A DNA stretch of 64,000 nucleotides from Pseudomonas sp. MYb118 (GCF_040947875.1 NZ_JBFRXN010000002.1:2914001-2978000); one strand, 5' to 3'. Positions 46,352-55,869 are shown, numbered from the stretch's first letter. Translations and numbers: made by a program. The notes: generated from the sequence alone by a model not told the origin.

Positions 46352-47452
46352 ATGTTCCGCTATGCCGCGTCCCTCGCATTGCCAGTCAGCCTGGCGTTTT
46401 TATTGTCGGCGTGTGGGCATGAAGAGGCGCCGCAGGTCACCGTCAGGCCGGCCATGGTGGTTCAGCCAGAGCCTTCGGCGCAGGCGCTGGAGAGTTATCC
46501 CGGTGAAGTTCGCGCACGCTACGAGCCGGAGTTGGCCTTCCGCATTGGCGGCAAAGTCAGCCGACGACTGGTCGAGGAAGGGCAGCGGGTCAAGGCCGAT
46601 CAACCGCTGGCGGAACTCGATCCCCAGGACGTTCGCCTGCAACTGGAAGCGACCCGTGCCCAAGTGGCGGCAGCGGAAGCCAACCTGAACATGGTGCGGG
46701 CCGAGCGCGATCGTTACAAAACCCTCATGGACCGCCAGTTGGTCAGCCGCTCGCAATACGACAACGCCGAGAACCTCTACCGTTCCGGCGAAGCGCGGCT
46801 CAAGCAGATCAAGGCCGAGTTCAACGTCTCCAATAACCAGGCCAGTTACGCAGTGCTGCGTGCGCCCCAGGATGGCGTGGTGGCCAAACGTTCGGTGGAA
46901 GTCGGCCAGGTGGTCGCCGCCGGCCAGACGGTATTCACCCTCGCCACCGATGGCGAACGCGAAGTGCTGATCAGCCTGCCGGAACAGAATTTCGGACGCT
47001 ACAAAGTCGGCCAACCGGTGGCAGTGGAACTCTGGACCCAGCCCGATCAACGTTTCAGCGGCCGCATCCGTGAACTGTCACCGGCGGCCGATCCGAAGTC
47101 CCGAACCTTCGCCGCGCGTATCGCCTTTACCGCCGGCAAGGTCCCGGCGGAGCTTGGCCAGAGTGCCCGGGTGTTCATCCAGACCGCCGATGTGGTCGCG
47201 CTGTCGGTGCCGTTGTCGGCACTCACTGCCGAAAATGGTGCCACCTACGTGTGGGTGCTGGGCGCCAACAACACCTTGAAAAAAGTCGCGGTCCGGGTCG
47301 GTGCCTTTGGCGAGAAAAGCGTGCCGGTGCTCGAGGGCTTGAGCGCCAGTGATTGGGTGGTGGCGGCCGGCGTCCATGTGCTGCACGACGGGCAGCAGGT
47401 GCGCCCGGTGGATCGCTCCAACCGCGTGGTCAATCTGGCGGACAAGGAGTAA
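46352..47452 (+). CDS. mexJ: RND efflux periplasmic adaptor, MexJ-like
   Basis: This membrane-fusion protein bridges the inner-membrane pump and an outer-membrane channel. It has 366 residues. The lipoprotein signal ends in LLSAC. A lipoyl/hairpin part (IGGKVSRRLVEEGQRVKADQPLAELDPQD) encloses a helical hairpin (ATRAQVAAAEANLNMVRAER). Beta-barrel and membrane-proximal domains follow. The ATG at 46352 is the family start; the open frame extends further but covers the operator. The gap to the mexK-type gene is six bases. Confidence 0.92.
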   Translation: MFRYAASLALPVSLAFLLSACGHEEAPQVTVRPAMVVQPEPSAQALESYPGEVRARYEPELAFRIGGKVSRRLVEEGQRVKADQPLAELDPQDVRLQLEATRAQVAAAEANLNMVRAERDRYKTLMDRQLVSRSQYDNAENLYRSGEARLKQIKAEFNVSNNQASYAVLRAPQDGVVAKRSVEVGQVVAAGQTVFTLATDGEREVLISLPEQNFGRYKVGQPVAVELWTQPDQRFSGRIRELSPAADPKSRTFAARIAFTAGKVPAELGQSARVFIQTADVVALSVPLSALTAENGATYVWVLGANNTLKKVAVRVGAFGEKSVPVLEGLSASDWVVAAGVHVLHDGQQVRPVDRSNRVVNLADKE

Positions 47453-47458
47453 TCCCCG

Positions 47459-50400
47459 ATGGGCTTCAATCTTTCCGAATGGGCGCTGCGTAATCGCCAG
47501 ATCGTCCTGTTCCTGATGCTTCTGCTGGCGATTGTCGGCGCACTGTCCTACACCAAACTCGGCCAGAGCGAGGATCCGCCGTTCACCTTCAAGGCCATGG
47601 TCATCCGCACCATGTGGCCGGGCGCCACCGCCGAAGAAGTGTCCCGCCAGGTCAGCGAACGCATTGAAAAGAAACTGATGGAAACCGGCGAGTACGATCG
47701 CATCGTGTCGTTCTCCCGCCCGGGCGAATCCACCGTGACTTTCGTGGCCCGGGACTCCATGCACTCGGTGGATATTCCTGAGCTCTGGTACCAGGTGCGC
47801 AAGAAGATCAGCGACATTCGCCACACGCTGCCGCCGGGCATTCAGGGGCCGTTTTTCAACGACGAGTTCGGCACCACCTTCGGCAACATCTACGCGCTGA
47901 CCGGTGAAGGGTTCGACTATGCGGTGCTAAAGGATTATGCCGACCGCATCCAGATCCAGCTGCAACGGGTCAAGGATGTGGGCAAGGTCGAGCTGCTCGG
48001 GTTGCAGGACGAGAAAATCTGGATCGAACTGTCCAACGTCAAGCTCGCCACCCTCGGTTTGCCATTGGCGGCGGTGCAACAGGCGATCGAAGAGCAGAAC
48101 GCGATGTCCACCGCCGGTTTTTTCGAAACCAGCAGCGAGCGCTTGCAGCTACGGGTCTCGGGAAATTTTCAGACGGTCGATGAGATCAACAACTTCCCGA
48201 TCCGGATCGGTGATCGTACGTTCCGCGTTGCCGATGTCGCCACGGTGCATCGCGGCTTCAATGACCCGCCGGCGCCGCGTATGCGCTTCATGTCGCAGGA
48301 CGCCATCGGCCTGGCCGTGGCGATGAAGGACGGCGGTGACATTTTGGTCCTGGGCAAGGCACTGGAAATCGAGTTTGCCCGCATCCAGAAAAACCTGCCC
48401 GCCGGCATGCAACTGCACAAAGTCTCCGACCAGCCTGCAGCGGTGAAAACCGGTGTCGGCGAGTTTGTCCGGGTACTGGTCGAAGCCCTGGTGATCGTGT
48501 TGCTGGTGAGCTTCTTTTCGCTCGGGGTACGCACCGGCATGGTCGTCGCGCTGGCGATTCCGCTGGTGCTGGCGATGACCTTCGCCTGCATGTATTACCT
48601 GGGCATCGGCCTGCACAAGATTTCCCTTGGCGCGCTGGTGCTGGCGCTGGGCTTGCTGGTGGACGACGCGATCATCGCCGTGGAAATGATGGCGATCAAA
48701 ATGGAGCAGGGCTTCGACCGGATCAAGGCCGCCAGTTATGCGTGGACCAGCACGGCGTTCCCGATGCTCACCGGTACGCTGATCACCGCCGCCGGCTTCC
48801 TGCCGATTGCCACCGCGCAATCGGGGACCGGCGAGTACACCCGCTCGATTTTCCAGGTGGTGACCATCGCCTTGCTGGCGTCGTGGATCGCCGCCGTGGT
48901 GTTCGTGCCCTATCTGGGGGAAAAACTCCTGCCGGACCTGGCGAAGATTCACGCGGCCAAACATGGCACAGGTCAGCCGGACCCCTACGGGACGCCGTTC
49001 TATCAGCGCGTGCGACGGTTGGTGGAGTGGTGCGTGCGTTGGCGCAAAACGGTAATCGCTGCGACCGTAGTGTTGTTCATCGCCTCCATCGTGCTGTTCC
49101 GTTTTGTCCCGCAACAGTTCTTCCCGGCTTCCGGACGACTGGAGCTGATGGTCGACCTGAAACTGGCCGAAGGCGCGTCGCTGCGCAACACCGCTGACGA
49201 AGTCAAACGCCTGGAAGGCTTGCTGAAGGATCACGCCGGCATTGATAACTACGTGGCCTACGTCGGCACCGGGTCGCCGCGTTTTTACCTGCCGCTGGAC
49301 CAGCAACTGCCGGCGGCGAGCTTCGCCCAGTTCGTGGTGCTGGCCAAGTCCATCGAAGAACGTGAAGCGCTGCGCACCTGGTTGATCGAAACCCTCAACG
49401 AACAGTTCCCGACCCTGCGCTCGCGGGTGACGCGCCTGGAGAACGGCCCGCCTGTGGGGTACCCGGTGCAGTTCCGGGTCACCGGCGAGCACATCGAGGA
49501 AGTCCGTGCCCTGGCCCGCAAGGTCGCGGCGAAGGTGCGCGAAAACCCCCATGTGGCGAACGTGCACCTGGACTGGGAGGAACCGAGCAAAGTGGTGTAC
49601 CTCAACGTCGATCAGGACCGCGCCCGCGCGCTGGGCGTCAGCACGGCGAACCTGTCGAAGTTCCTGCAAAGCTCGCTCACCGGTTCCAGCGTCAGCCAGT
49701 ACCGCGAGGACAACGAGCTGATCGAAATCCTCCTGCGCGGCACCGTGCACGAGCGCTCCGAATTGTCGTTGCTGCCCAGTCTTTCCGTGCCTACCGACAA
49801 CGGTCGCAGCGTTGCCCTGTCGCAGATCGCGACGCTGGAATACGGCTTTGAGGAAGGCATCATCTGGCATCGCAACCGCTTGCCGAACGTCACCGTACGC
49901 GCCGATATCTACGGCAAGGAACAACCGGTGACCCTGGTGCAGCAGATCATGCCGACACTGGACCCGATCCGCGCCGAATTGCCCGATGGTTATCTGCTGG
50001 AGGTGGGCGGCACTGTGGAAGATTCCGCCCGTGGGCAGAACTCGGTGAAGGCCGGAGTGCCGCTGTTCATCGTGGTCGTGCTGACCTTGCTGATGCTGCA
50101 ATTGCGCAGTTTCTCACGCACGGTGATGGTGTTTCTGACGGCGCCACTGGGGCTGATTGGCGTGACCCTGTTCCTGATGGTGTTCCGCCAGCCGTTCGGC
50201 TTCGTGGCGATGCTCGGGACCATCGCGCTGTCGGGGATGATCATGCGCAACTCGGTGATTCTGGTTGACCAGATCGAGCAGGACATCGCCGCCGGGCTCA
50301 AGCCGTGGCAGGCGATCATCGAAGCCACGGTCCGGCGCTTCCGCCCCATCGTGCTCACCGCACTCGCCGCCGTACTGGCCATGATCCCGCTGTCACGCAG

Positions 50401-50524
50401 CGTATTCTTCGGCCCGATGGCCGTGGCCATCATGGGCGGCCTGATCGTCGCTACGGCGCTGACACTGCTGTTCCTGCCAGCCCTCTACGCCGCGTGGTTC
50501 CGCATCAAGAAAGAACCGGTATGA
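47459..50524 (+). CDS. mexK: RND multidrug efflux transporter, MexK-like
   Basis: This is a proton-driven inner-membrane pump with 12 predicted helices and 1021 residues. TM1 is near residue 12, two large periplasmic loops follow TM1 and TM7, and the TM4 proton-relay motif is GLLVDDAIIAVEMMAI with its Asp pair. The C-terminal half has the RFRPIVLTALAAVLAMIPL segment. It belongs with the upstream adaptor gene. No outer-membrane channel gene is present here; MexJK in P. aeruginosa borrows OprM or OpmH. The usual MexK substrates (triclosan, erythromycin) cannot be assumed. Confidence 0.93.
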   Translation: MGFNLSEWALRNRQIVLFLMLLLAIVGALSYTKLGQSEDPPFTFKAMVIRTMWPGATAEEVSRQVSERIEKKLMETGEYDRIVSFSRPGESTVTFVARDSMHSVDIPELWYQVRKKISDIRHTLPPGIQGPFFNDEFGTTFGNIYALTGEGFDYAVLKDYADRIQIQLQRVKDVGKVELLGLQDEKIWIELSNVKLATLGLPLAAVQQAIEEQNAMSTAGFFETSSERLQLRVSGNFQTVDEINNFPIRIGDRTFRVADVATVHRGFNDPPAPRMRFMSQDAIGLAVAMKDGGDILVLGKALEIEFARIQKNLPAGMQLHKVSDQPAAVKTGVGEFVRVLVEALVIVLLVSFFSLGVRTGMVVALAIPLVLAMTFACMYYLGIGLHKISLGALVLALGLLVDDAIIAVEMMAIKMEQGFDRIKAASYAWTSTAFPMLTGTLITAAGFLPIATAQSGTGEYTRSIFQVVTIALLASWIAAVVFVPYLGEKLLPDLAKIHAAKHGTGQPDPYGTPFYQRVRRLVEWCVRWRKTVIAATVVLFIASIVLFRFVPQQFFPASGRLELMVDLKLAEGASLRNTADEVKRLEGLLKDHAGIDNYVAYVGTGSPRFYLPLDQQLPAASFAQFVVLAKSIEEREALRTWLIETLNEQFPTLRSRVTRLENGPPVGYPVQFRVTGEHIEEVRALARKVAAKVRENPHVANVHLDWEEPSKVVYLNVDQDRARALGVSTANLSKFLQSSLTGSSVSQYREDNELIEILLRGTVHERSELSLLPSLSVPTDNGRSVALSQIATLEYGFEEGIIWHRNRLPNVTVRADIYGKEQPVTLVQQIMPTLDPIRAELPDGYLLEVGGTVEDSARGQNSVKAGVPLFIVVVLTLLMLQLRSFSRTVMVFLTAPLGLIGVTLFLMVFRQPFGFVAMLGTIALSGMIMRNSVILVDQIEQDIAAGLKPWQAIIEATVRRFRPIVLTALAAVLAMIPLSRSVFFGPMAVAIMGGLIVATALTLLFLPALYAAWFRIKKEPV

Positions 50525-50544
50525 CCACACCCATGGCCAAAAAA

Positions 50545-50769
50545 CTGTGGGAGCGGGCTTGCTCGCGATGGAGGCCCAGACAACGCGGGCTTTCTGATAC
50601 CTCGCGTTATCGTTAGCGACCATCGCGAGCAAGCTCGCTCCTACAGGATGGGTGTACGCCGTAAAACTGTGGGAGCGAGCCTGCTCGCGATGGAGGCCCA
50701 GACAACGCGGTGTGCGTGATGCCCCGCGTTATCGTTGACGACCATCGCGAGCAGGCTCGCTCCCACAGT
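50545..50769. repeat. Two consecutive BIMEs with a shared spacer
   Basis: Two inverted REP pairs lie back to back. Both spacers begin GGAGGCCCAGACAACGCGG and end CGCGTTATCGTT..CGACC, so AACGCG and CGCGTT can pair as an internal hairpin. The first REP of the first pair is a hybrid (GCGGGCTTGCTCGC) whose stem is mismatched. Confidence 0.9.
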
Positions 50770-50785
50770 TAGACAGCGAACCGGC

Positions 50786-51475
50786 TTACAGCGTACCAAA
50801 CACCTTCTTCGCCAGGCTGGTCGCGGCGGCGGCCGGGTTCTTGCGGATGGTTTCTTCCTGCTTGCCGATCATCTCGAATAAACCGTTCAGGGCCTGTTCG
50901 GTGACGTAGCTTTCGATGTTGGCGCTCTTGGCGTCCACGACACCGAGTGTCGCGGCCTGGCCGGCGAAGGAGTTGTATTGCTTGGCCAGGCCAACCTGGT
51001 CGGTGGCTTGCTTGACGATCGGCAGGAACTTGGCGCGGATCTGTTCGCGGCTGGTCTTGTTCAGGTACTGGGTGGCGGAATCGTTGCCGCCGCTCAAGAT
51101 GCCCTTGGCGTCTTCGACGGTCATCTTCTTCACCGCATCGACGAGGATCGGCTGAGCCTGAACCACGGCAGTTTCCGCCGCCTTGTTCATGCTGGTTTCC
51201 AACTGATCGACCTGCTCACCCATGCCGAACTGTTTCATCTTGCTGGCAACCTTGCCCAGCTTGCCCGGCAGTTCGATCTTCACATCCGGGTTGTTGCTGA
51301 AGCCGCCCGGCGTACCGAGCTGTTTCACGGCCAGTTGTGCGCCCTGGGTCAGGGCATCCTTGAGGCCGCCGCTGGCGTCCTTTTGCGACAGGTCACTGAG
51401 CGACAACGCCAGGGCGCTGGCGCTGATCATCAAACCTGCACACAGGCCGGCAAAGCGAAGGGTAGGGCGGAGCAT
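50786..51475 (-). CDS. DUF4197 exported protein
   Basis: This is a 229-residue protein with a Sec signal peptide (MLRPTLRFAGLCAGLMISAS, cleavage near ALA). The mature part starts LSLSDLSQKDASGGLKDALTQG, the start of DUF4197, and is mostly helical, ending in AATSLAKKVFGTL. Function is unknown; a periplasmic location is expected. ATG 51475 has AGGAAG about seven bases upstream, and a six-codon longer start is less likely. Two YbaY-like genes lie upstream. Confidence 0.85.
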   Translation of the reverse strand: MLRPTLRFAGLCAGLMISASALALSLSDLSQKDASGGLKDALTQGAQLAVKQLGTPGGFSNNPDVKIELPGKLGKVASKMKQFGMGEQVDQLETSMNKAAETAVVQAQPILVDAVKKMTVEDAKGILSGGNDSATQYLNKTSREQIRAKFLPIVKQATDQVGLAKQYNSFAGQAATLGVVDAKSANIESYVTEQALNGLFEMIGKQEETIRKNPAAAATSLAKKVFGTL

Positions 51476-51502
51476 GGCAACTTCCTTTTTCAAAAAAGAC
51501 TC

Positions 51503-51901
51503 TTAGCGGGCCGCGTCGACGCGGACCCTCACAGGCTGGGGATCGGAACCGTCCAGACGCACGGCATGATTCTCGGTGGTGATGAACAACAGTTTGCCAT
51601 CAACTTCGATGCGAGCGTTGATCGAATAGCGATGATTGGCTTCGACCTTCGCTGGGTCGTAGCTCAGGTGGAACGGTAACGGTACCTGGCCCTTGACCGG
51701 ACCACGCTGTTCGTCGATGACCCTGGCCGGGGCATCGGCCAGCGAGATGTCCTGCAGGCTGACGCTGAGGATCGCCGTCGGTGGCAGGGCGATGCGTTGC
51801 AAATAGAAGACTTCGCCATCCAGGGACGCCTTGGGCGCCGGGGCGGGGTGTTGGCAGGCAGCGAGAAAAATGGCAAGCCCAAGTAGAGAGAGTTTTTTCA
51901 T
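51503..51901 (-). CDS. YbaY-family lipoprotein
   Basis: This is a 132-residue envelope lipoprotein. The signal MKKLSLLGLAIFLAAC places the lipid Cys at 16. The single beta-sandwich domain has the YbaY signature VFYLQRIALPPTAILSVSLQDISLADAPARV. Function is unknown; YbaY in E. coli is a lipoprotein without a defined role. It resembles its neighbour (52032-52376) but retains the signal peptide. Its stop is 27 bp from the DUF4197 start, so co-transcription is possible. Confidence 0.85.
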   Translation of the reverse strand: MKKLSLLGLAIFLAACQHPAPAPKASLDGEVFYLQRIALPPTAILSVSLQDISLADAPARVIDEQRGPVKGQVPLPFHLSYDPAKVEANHRYSINARIEVDGKLLFITTENHAVRLDGSDPQPVRVRVDAAR

Positions 51902-52031
51902 GGGGTGCACCTTTAACGTTGGCACCGCAGAAAGTTGGGTGCCAACGTTAATTTAGCGAATTTTACCGAAAGTGTCCCAGTCAATATTTAGCGGACTGGA
52001 ATCAGTAAGTCGCGTGTTGGGTGCGCGCAGG

Positions 52032-52376
52032 TTAACCGACGAAGTCGACCCGTACTTCCTGCTCTTTCAGGTAGTTTGCTTCCAACTCCACTCGGTGATG
52101 TTGAGTGGTGGTGAAGATCAGGCGATCTTCGTGGGTAATGCTGGCGCTGATGACATAGGTATGTCCGCTGATGATGTCGGACTGCGCGTACGACAGGCTG
52201 AAACCCAGGCCGGCGCTGTTTGCGTTGGGGGTGACTTGAACGGCCAGCTCCTTGGCGGGAGCATCGGCCCGGCTGACATCTCGCAGGCGGACAGTCAGGG
52301 TCGAGTTCGGCAGCAGAGCAACTCGTGCGAGGTAATATACTTTGCCGCTGATGGTATAAAGAGTTTCGCTGGTCAT
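52032..52376 (-). CDS. YbaY-like domain protein without signal peptide
   Basis: This is a 114-residue single-domain protein that aligns end to end with the mature part of the next gene (VYYLARVALLPNSTLTVRLRDVSRADAPAKEL). It has no signal peptide or lipobox, so it would be cytoplasmic. AAGGA lies seven bases before ATG 52376. Composition is less GC-rich than the neighbours. It is probably a tandem paralogue that lost its export signal or derives from a cytoplasmic YbaY lineage. Confidence 0.8.
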   Translation of the reverse strand: MTSETLYTISGKVYYLARVALLPNSTLTVRLRDVSRADAPAKELAVQVTPNANSAGLGFSLSYAQSDIISGHTYVISASITHEDRLIFTTTQHHRVELEANYLKEQEVRVDFVG

Positions 52377-52544
52377 ATAAATATCCTTATTAATGAATCG
52401 TCGGTATTGACGAGCGATAAGCATACGGTCAGAGCCAAACTCTTATATGTAGGAGAGTTCTTGCGACATGGCATGAAGTGGGATTAATTCGAGACAGAAG
52501 CATCCTTGCTTCTGCTCGTAAGTGTTCATTCGATATTCAGAACA

Positions 52545-55037
52545 TTAGATCGGCGTGACCAGTTCCGCCGCATCTTCACTGCGATGCAACGCCACCTGCC
52601 TGATTGACAGGCGAATCTCCGCCGGTAGCACACGCTTGGCCGCGCCTTCGGCCAGCTCGCCGAGCAGTTCGTGATAGCTCAGCTTGCCGGCTTCGTCGCG
52701 CCGCAGCACGTCGAGGTCGAGCAGGGTCTGGATGAAGTGGCGGAACAGGCTCTTGTCGAAGAACTCCGGGGCGTTCAGGCCATGCAGGATCGACAGGCGC
52801 TGGGCCATCACCGTGCACAGGTCTTCCAGCTCTTCGGCGCTGATGCTGTTCTGGCCGCTGTTGAGCAACAAAGACACGGTCATGTAGAAGCGTTGCAGGG
52901 TCTGCGCGATGCTCTTGGACAGCAGGGTCAGCAGCACGAAATGCCGCGAACTCGGGGCCGGGCGCAGATAGACATCGTTCTCGAAGCGCAGCAGGCCTTG
53001 TTCGACGAAGGCTTCGAGCCATTGGTCGATCACCGCGTCCAGCTCATCCAGCGACCAGCGGATGAACAGCTCCGATTGCAGGTACGGATACAGCGCGCGG
53101 GTGTAGCGCAGGATCTGCTCGCGGCTCATGCGCGAGGTGCTCTGGAAGAAGCTCGCCAGCAACGACGGCAACGCGAAGATGTGCAGCACGTTGTTGCGGT
53201 AGTAGGTCATCAGGACGGCATTCTGCTCATCCAGGTACAGAATCTTGCCCAGGGCATCGCTCTGTTCGGAGAGCAGGTCCATGTCCTTCACATGCTCGAT
53301 CAGCGCCCGGCCGTCGCCTTCCGGCAGTGTGGTGTGCGGCGAGTACGGAACCTTGCGCAGCAGCGCCAGGTACAGGTCGAGCACCCGCGCCATGGCACGG
53401 TCGTCCAGCGCCAGGCGGCTGGTGGACAGCAGGGCCAGCGCCACCAGGTTGACCGGGTTGATCGCCGCCGCTTCGTTGAGGTGCTGCGCGACTTTCTCGC
53501 CAAGACGGTTGGTGGTTTCGTTGAGCCAGGCCGGTTTGAACTGCGGGCCGAGTTCCTGTTTGCGCCAGTCTGGCTGTTCGCTGTCGAGGAACTCGGCGAG
53601 CTTGATCGGCTCGCCGAAGTTCACCGCCACCTGGCCAAAGCGCTGCTTGAGCGCGCCGATGACTTTGAAAATGTCGAAGATCGACTCTTTCTTCTTGCTC
53701 GCCCCGCGCAGTTCGCCCAGGTAAGTGCGGCCTTCCAGTACGCGCTCATAGCCGATGTACACCGGCACGAACACGATCGGCATGCGCGAGGAACGCAGGA
53801 AGCTGCGCAAGGTGATGGCCAGCATGCCGGTCTTGGGTTGCAGCATGCGCCCGGTGCGCGAGCGACCGCCTTCGACGAAGTACTCGACGGGAAACCCCTT
53901 GGTGAACAGGGTGTGCAGGTACTCGTTGAACACCGAGGTGTACAGCGGATTGCCCTTGAAGGTGCGACGCATGAAGAACGCACCGCCGCGGCGCAGCAGG
54001 CTGCCGATCACCGGCATGTTGAGGTTGATGCCGGCGGCGATGTGCGGCGGGGTCAGGCCGTTGCGGAACAGCAGGTAGGACAGCAGCAGGTAGTCGATAT
54101 GGCTGCGATGACAGGGCACGTAGATCACTTCGTGACCTGGGGCGACCTTTTGCACGCCTTCGATGTGGTTGACCTTGATGCCGTCGTAGATTTTGTTCCA
54201 GAACCAGCTCAGCACCACTTCCAGGAAACGGATCGCCGTGTAGGTGTAGTCCGAGGCGATCTCGTTGGCATAGCGCAGGGCCTGGGCCTTGGCTTTTTCC
54301 GCCGAGATATTCTCGCGCTCGGCTTCGTCGAGGATCGCCTGTTTGACCAGTGGCTGGTTGATCAGGCCCTTGACCAGGTTGCGGCGGTGGGAAATGTCCG
54401 GGCCGATCACCGCGGCCTTGAGGTTGCGGAAATGCACGCGCAACACCCGTTGCGCCATGCGCACGGTGCGCTCGTGGCCCTTGTTGTGTTCGATCAGCTC
54501 GCGCAGGTGGATGGGGGCGGAGAACTGCACGCGGGTCTTGCGCCCCAGCACGATGATGCTGAGCAGGCGGCGCAGGCGCCCGGTGACCGCCCAACTGTCG
54601 GCGAACAACAACTTCCACGGGCTCGACTCGCTGTCCGGCGACTGGCCCCAGAACACGCTGACCGGAATGATCTGCGCGTCTTCGGCAGCGTTCTGGCTCA
54701 GGGCGCTGACCAGGCGTGTCAGGGTGGGCGGCGCGCCGCGTTTGTCCTGGCGGCCGAGCCAGTCGGGGTCGGGCGTCAGGTAAAAGAACGCGGCCGGCTC
54801 CAGCAGGTTGCCCACCGATACCGGCAAGACAGGACGAGGCAGGCCCGCCTTGCTGCACTCGGTGTCGACTACGGCGAGGTCGCTCAGCGAAGGGTTTTGC
54901 AGGACGTAGAACACCGGACGACTGCGGTCGAGGTTGAGGGTGAACGACGACTGGTTGATGGTCTCGGAGCGAACCCAGAGATACAACAGTCGGCGCAGGG
55001 TGCCAAACACAAGACGGCGAAACGGGGAACGGGTCAT
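52545..55037 (-). CDS. plsB: Glycerol-3-phosphate 1-O-acyltransferase
   Basis: PlsB performs the first acylation of glycerol-3-phosphate in phospholipid synthesis at the inner membrane, using acyl-ACP or acyl-CoA. It has 830 residues, the usual PlsB length. Acyltransferase blocks are the HxxxxD motif in [16 protein letters not shown] (about 309), [33 protein letters not shown] and [18 protein letters not shown]. The start at 55037 ([10 protein letters not shown]) matches family members. A palindromic element begins 47 bp upstream and would lie in the leader or promoter region. Confidence 0.95.
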   Translation of the reverse strand: MTRSPFRRLVFGTLRRLLYLWVRSETINQSSFTLNLDRSRPVFYVLQNPSLSDLAVVDTECSKAGLPRPVLPVSVGNLLEPAAFFYLTPDPDWLGRQDKRGAPPTLTRLVSALSQNAAEDAQIIPVSVFWGQSPDSESSPWKLLFADSWAVTGRLRRLLSIIVLGRKTRVQFSAPIHLRELIEHNKGHERTVRMAQRVLRVHFRNLKAAVIGPDISHRRNLVKGLINQPLVKQAILDEAERENISAEKAKAQALRYANEIASDYTYTAIRFLEVVLSWFWNKIYDGIKVNHIEGVQKVAPGHEVIYVPCHRSHIDYLLLSYLLFRNGLTPPHIAAGINLNMPVIGSLLRRGGAFFMRRTFKGNPLYTSVFNEYLHTLFTKGFPVEYFVEGGRSRTGRMLQPKTGMLAITLRSFLRSSRMPIVFVPVYIGYERVLEGRTYLGELRGASKKKESIFDIFKVIGALKQRFGQVAVNFGEPIKLAEFLDSEQPDWRKQELGPQFKPAWLNETTNRLGEKVAQHLNEAAAINPVNLVALALLSTSRLALDDRAMARVLDLYLALLRKVPYSPHTTLPEGDGRALIEHVKDMDLLSEQSDALGKILYLDEQNAVLMTYYRNNVLHIFALPSLLASFFQSTSRMSREQILRYTRALYPYLQSELFIRWSLDELDAVIDQWLEAFVEQGLLRFENDVYLRPAPSSRHFVLLTLLSKSIAQTLQRFYMTVSLLLNSGQNSISAEELEDLCTVMAQRLSILHGLNAPEFFDKSLFRHFIQTLLDLDVLRRDEAGKLSYHELLGELAEGAAKRVLPAEIRLSIRQVALHRSEDAAELVTPI

Positions 55038-55083
55038 ACGGCTTCTGCGTGAGTGAATAAAACCGAGCAAATGCTCGGGAGAA

Positions 55084-55347
55084 GGGGGCGTTCTTCATGA
55101 GTTTTCGCACCGCGCCGGGCCTGCTGTTGTGCAGGGCAAGGCGCGAGAAGCGTGATTTGGTGTTCCAAATGAGCTGCGAGCAACGCAGCCCTGCACAACA
55201 GCAGGCCCGGCCCTCCGGGTTGTGCCTTAAAGCGGGCCAGGCTGCGTTGCAGGCCTTGGAAAGGGAACACCATTCCCAGCGGCCTGCGCCTTGCCTGGCC
55301 CGCTTTAAGGCGACAACGCGGTGTGAAAACTCATGAAGAACGCCCCC
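55084..55347. repeat. Nested palindromic element able to form a three-way junction
   Basis: The outer arms 55084-55114 and 55317-55347 are inverted copies with one mismatch (GGGGGCGTTCTTCATGAG at the left end). Inside are two further hairpins. Hairpin 1 has 24-bp perfect arms (55114-55137 and 55188-55211) and an ATTTGG-TGTT-CCAAAT tip at 55155-55170. Hairpin 2 has 19-bp perfect arms (55224-55242 and 55293-55311) that pair further, imperfectly, towards a GGGAA/TTCCC tip. Arms abut almost without gaps. The element is unlike the REPs of this window. No gene was found inside. Confidence 0.92.
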
Positions 55348-55423
55348 TTAGTTTGCAGCATTCGTCAAAAATCGGCAAAAAAGCGGCGAAGTAAACTCCT
55401 TTCGAGAGTTTCCATGTGTGACA

Positions 55424-55429
55424 TATACT
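55424..55429 (+). promoter_or_regulatory. Candidate -10 box of the cold-shock gene
   Basis: TATACT lies about 107 bases before the cold-shock ATG. The -35 region is poor, and the implied 5' leader is about 100 nt, in line with the long leaders of cold-shock mRNAs. This is a visual assignment only. Confidence 0.35.
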
Positions 55430-55535
55430 CGGCCAACTGTCGTCGCTGCCTTCATTTGGCCAGCATGCGCAGGCGAATGTTCCCGAGGCTTTCCTGCGAA
55501 AAGCCATGTAGATAATAAAAAAGGAGTATGAACAG

Positions 55536-55745
55536 ATGGCAACACGTGAAACCGGCAGCGTGAAGTGGTTCAACGACGCCAAGGGGTATGGCTTCATCCA
55601 GCGCGAAAACGGCGTGGATGTATTCGTGCACTACCGCGCGATCCGCGGTGAAGGCCACCGTTCGCTGACCGAAGGCCAGCAGGTCGAATACGCGGTGGTG
55701 GAAGGGCAGAAGGGGTTGCAGGCTGAGGATGTGGTGGGGTTGTAA
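55536..55745 (+). CDS. Cold-shock (CspA-family) nucleic-acid-binding protein
   Basis: This is a single cold-shock domain of 69 residues, an RNA/ssDNA chaperone. RNP1 is KGYGFI and RNP2 is VFVHY; the start [18 protein letters not shown] is typical. AGGAG lies nine bases upstream of the ATG. It is less typical than major CspA proteins, with the segment [19 protein letters not shown]. The long leader and the neighbouring palindromic element leave room for RNA-level control. A REP pair follows. Confidence 0.93.
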   Translation: MATRETGSVKWFNDAKGYGFIQRENGVDVFVHYRAIRGEGHRSLTEGQQVEYAVVEGQKGLQAEDVVGL

Positions 55746-55762
55746 GCACCACGCGAAACAAC

Positions 55763-55853
55763 TGTGGGAGCGAGCCTGCTCGCGATTGCGGTGTATCAGC
55801 CGGCAACTCCTTGGCTGACACTCCGTAATCGCGAGCAGGCTCGCTCCCACAGG
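55763..55853. repeat. Inverted REP pair between convergent genes
   Basis: Two facing copies of the GCGAGCCTGCTCGC subtype lie between the cold-shock gene and the gene at 55870, where they may act as a terminator in both directions. Confidence 0.9.
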
Positions 55854-55869
55854 TTATATGTGATGCTTG

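Noticed and set aside
48149..50101. Long minus-strand open frame opposite mexK
   Set aside because: It is an antisense shadow with His/Gln/Arg-rich low-complexity sequence. The RND pump motifs are on the plus strand.
52671..55052. Very long plus-strand open frame (793 codons) opposite plsB
   Set aside because: It is a high-GC antisense shadow: low-complexity Val/Gln/His/Arg-rich translation, no domain and no ribosome-binding site, while plsB on the other strand is well supported.
55097..55336. Open frame starting MSFRTAPG inside the nested palindrome
   Set aside because: Its sequence is fully explained by the inverted repeats, and matching frames appear on the opposite strand. No ribosome-binding site was seen.
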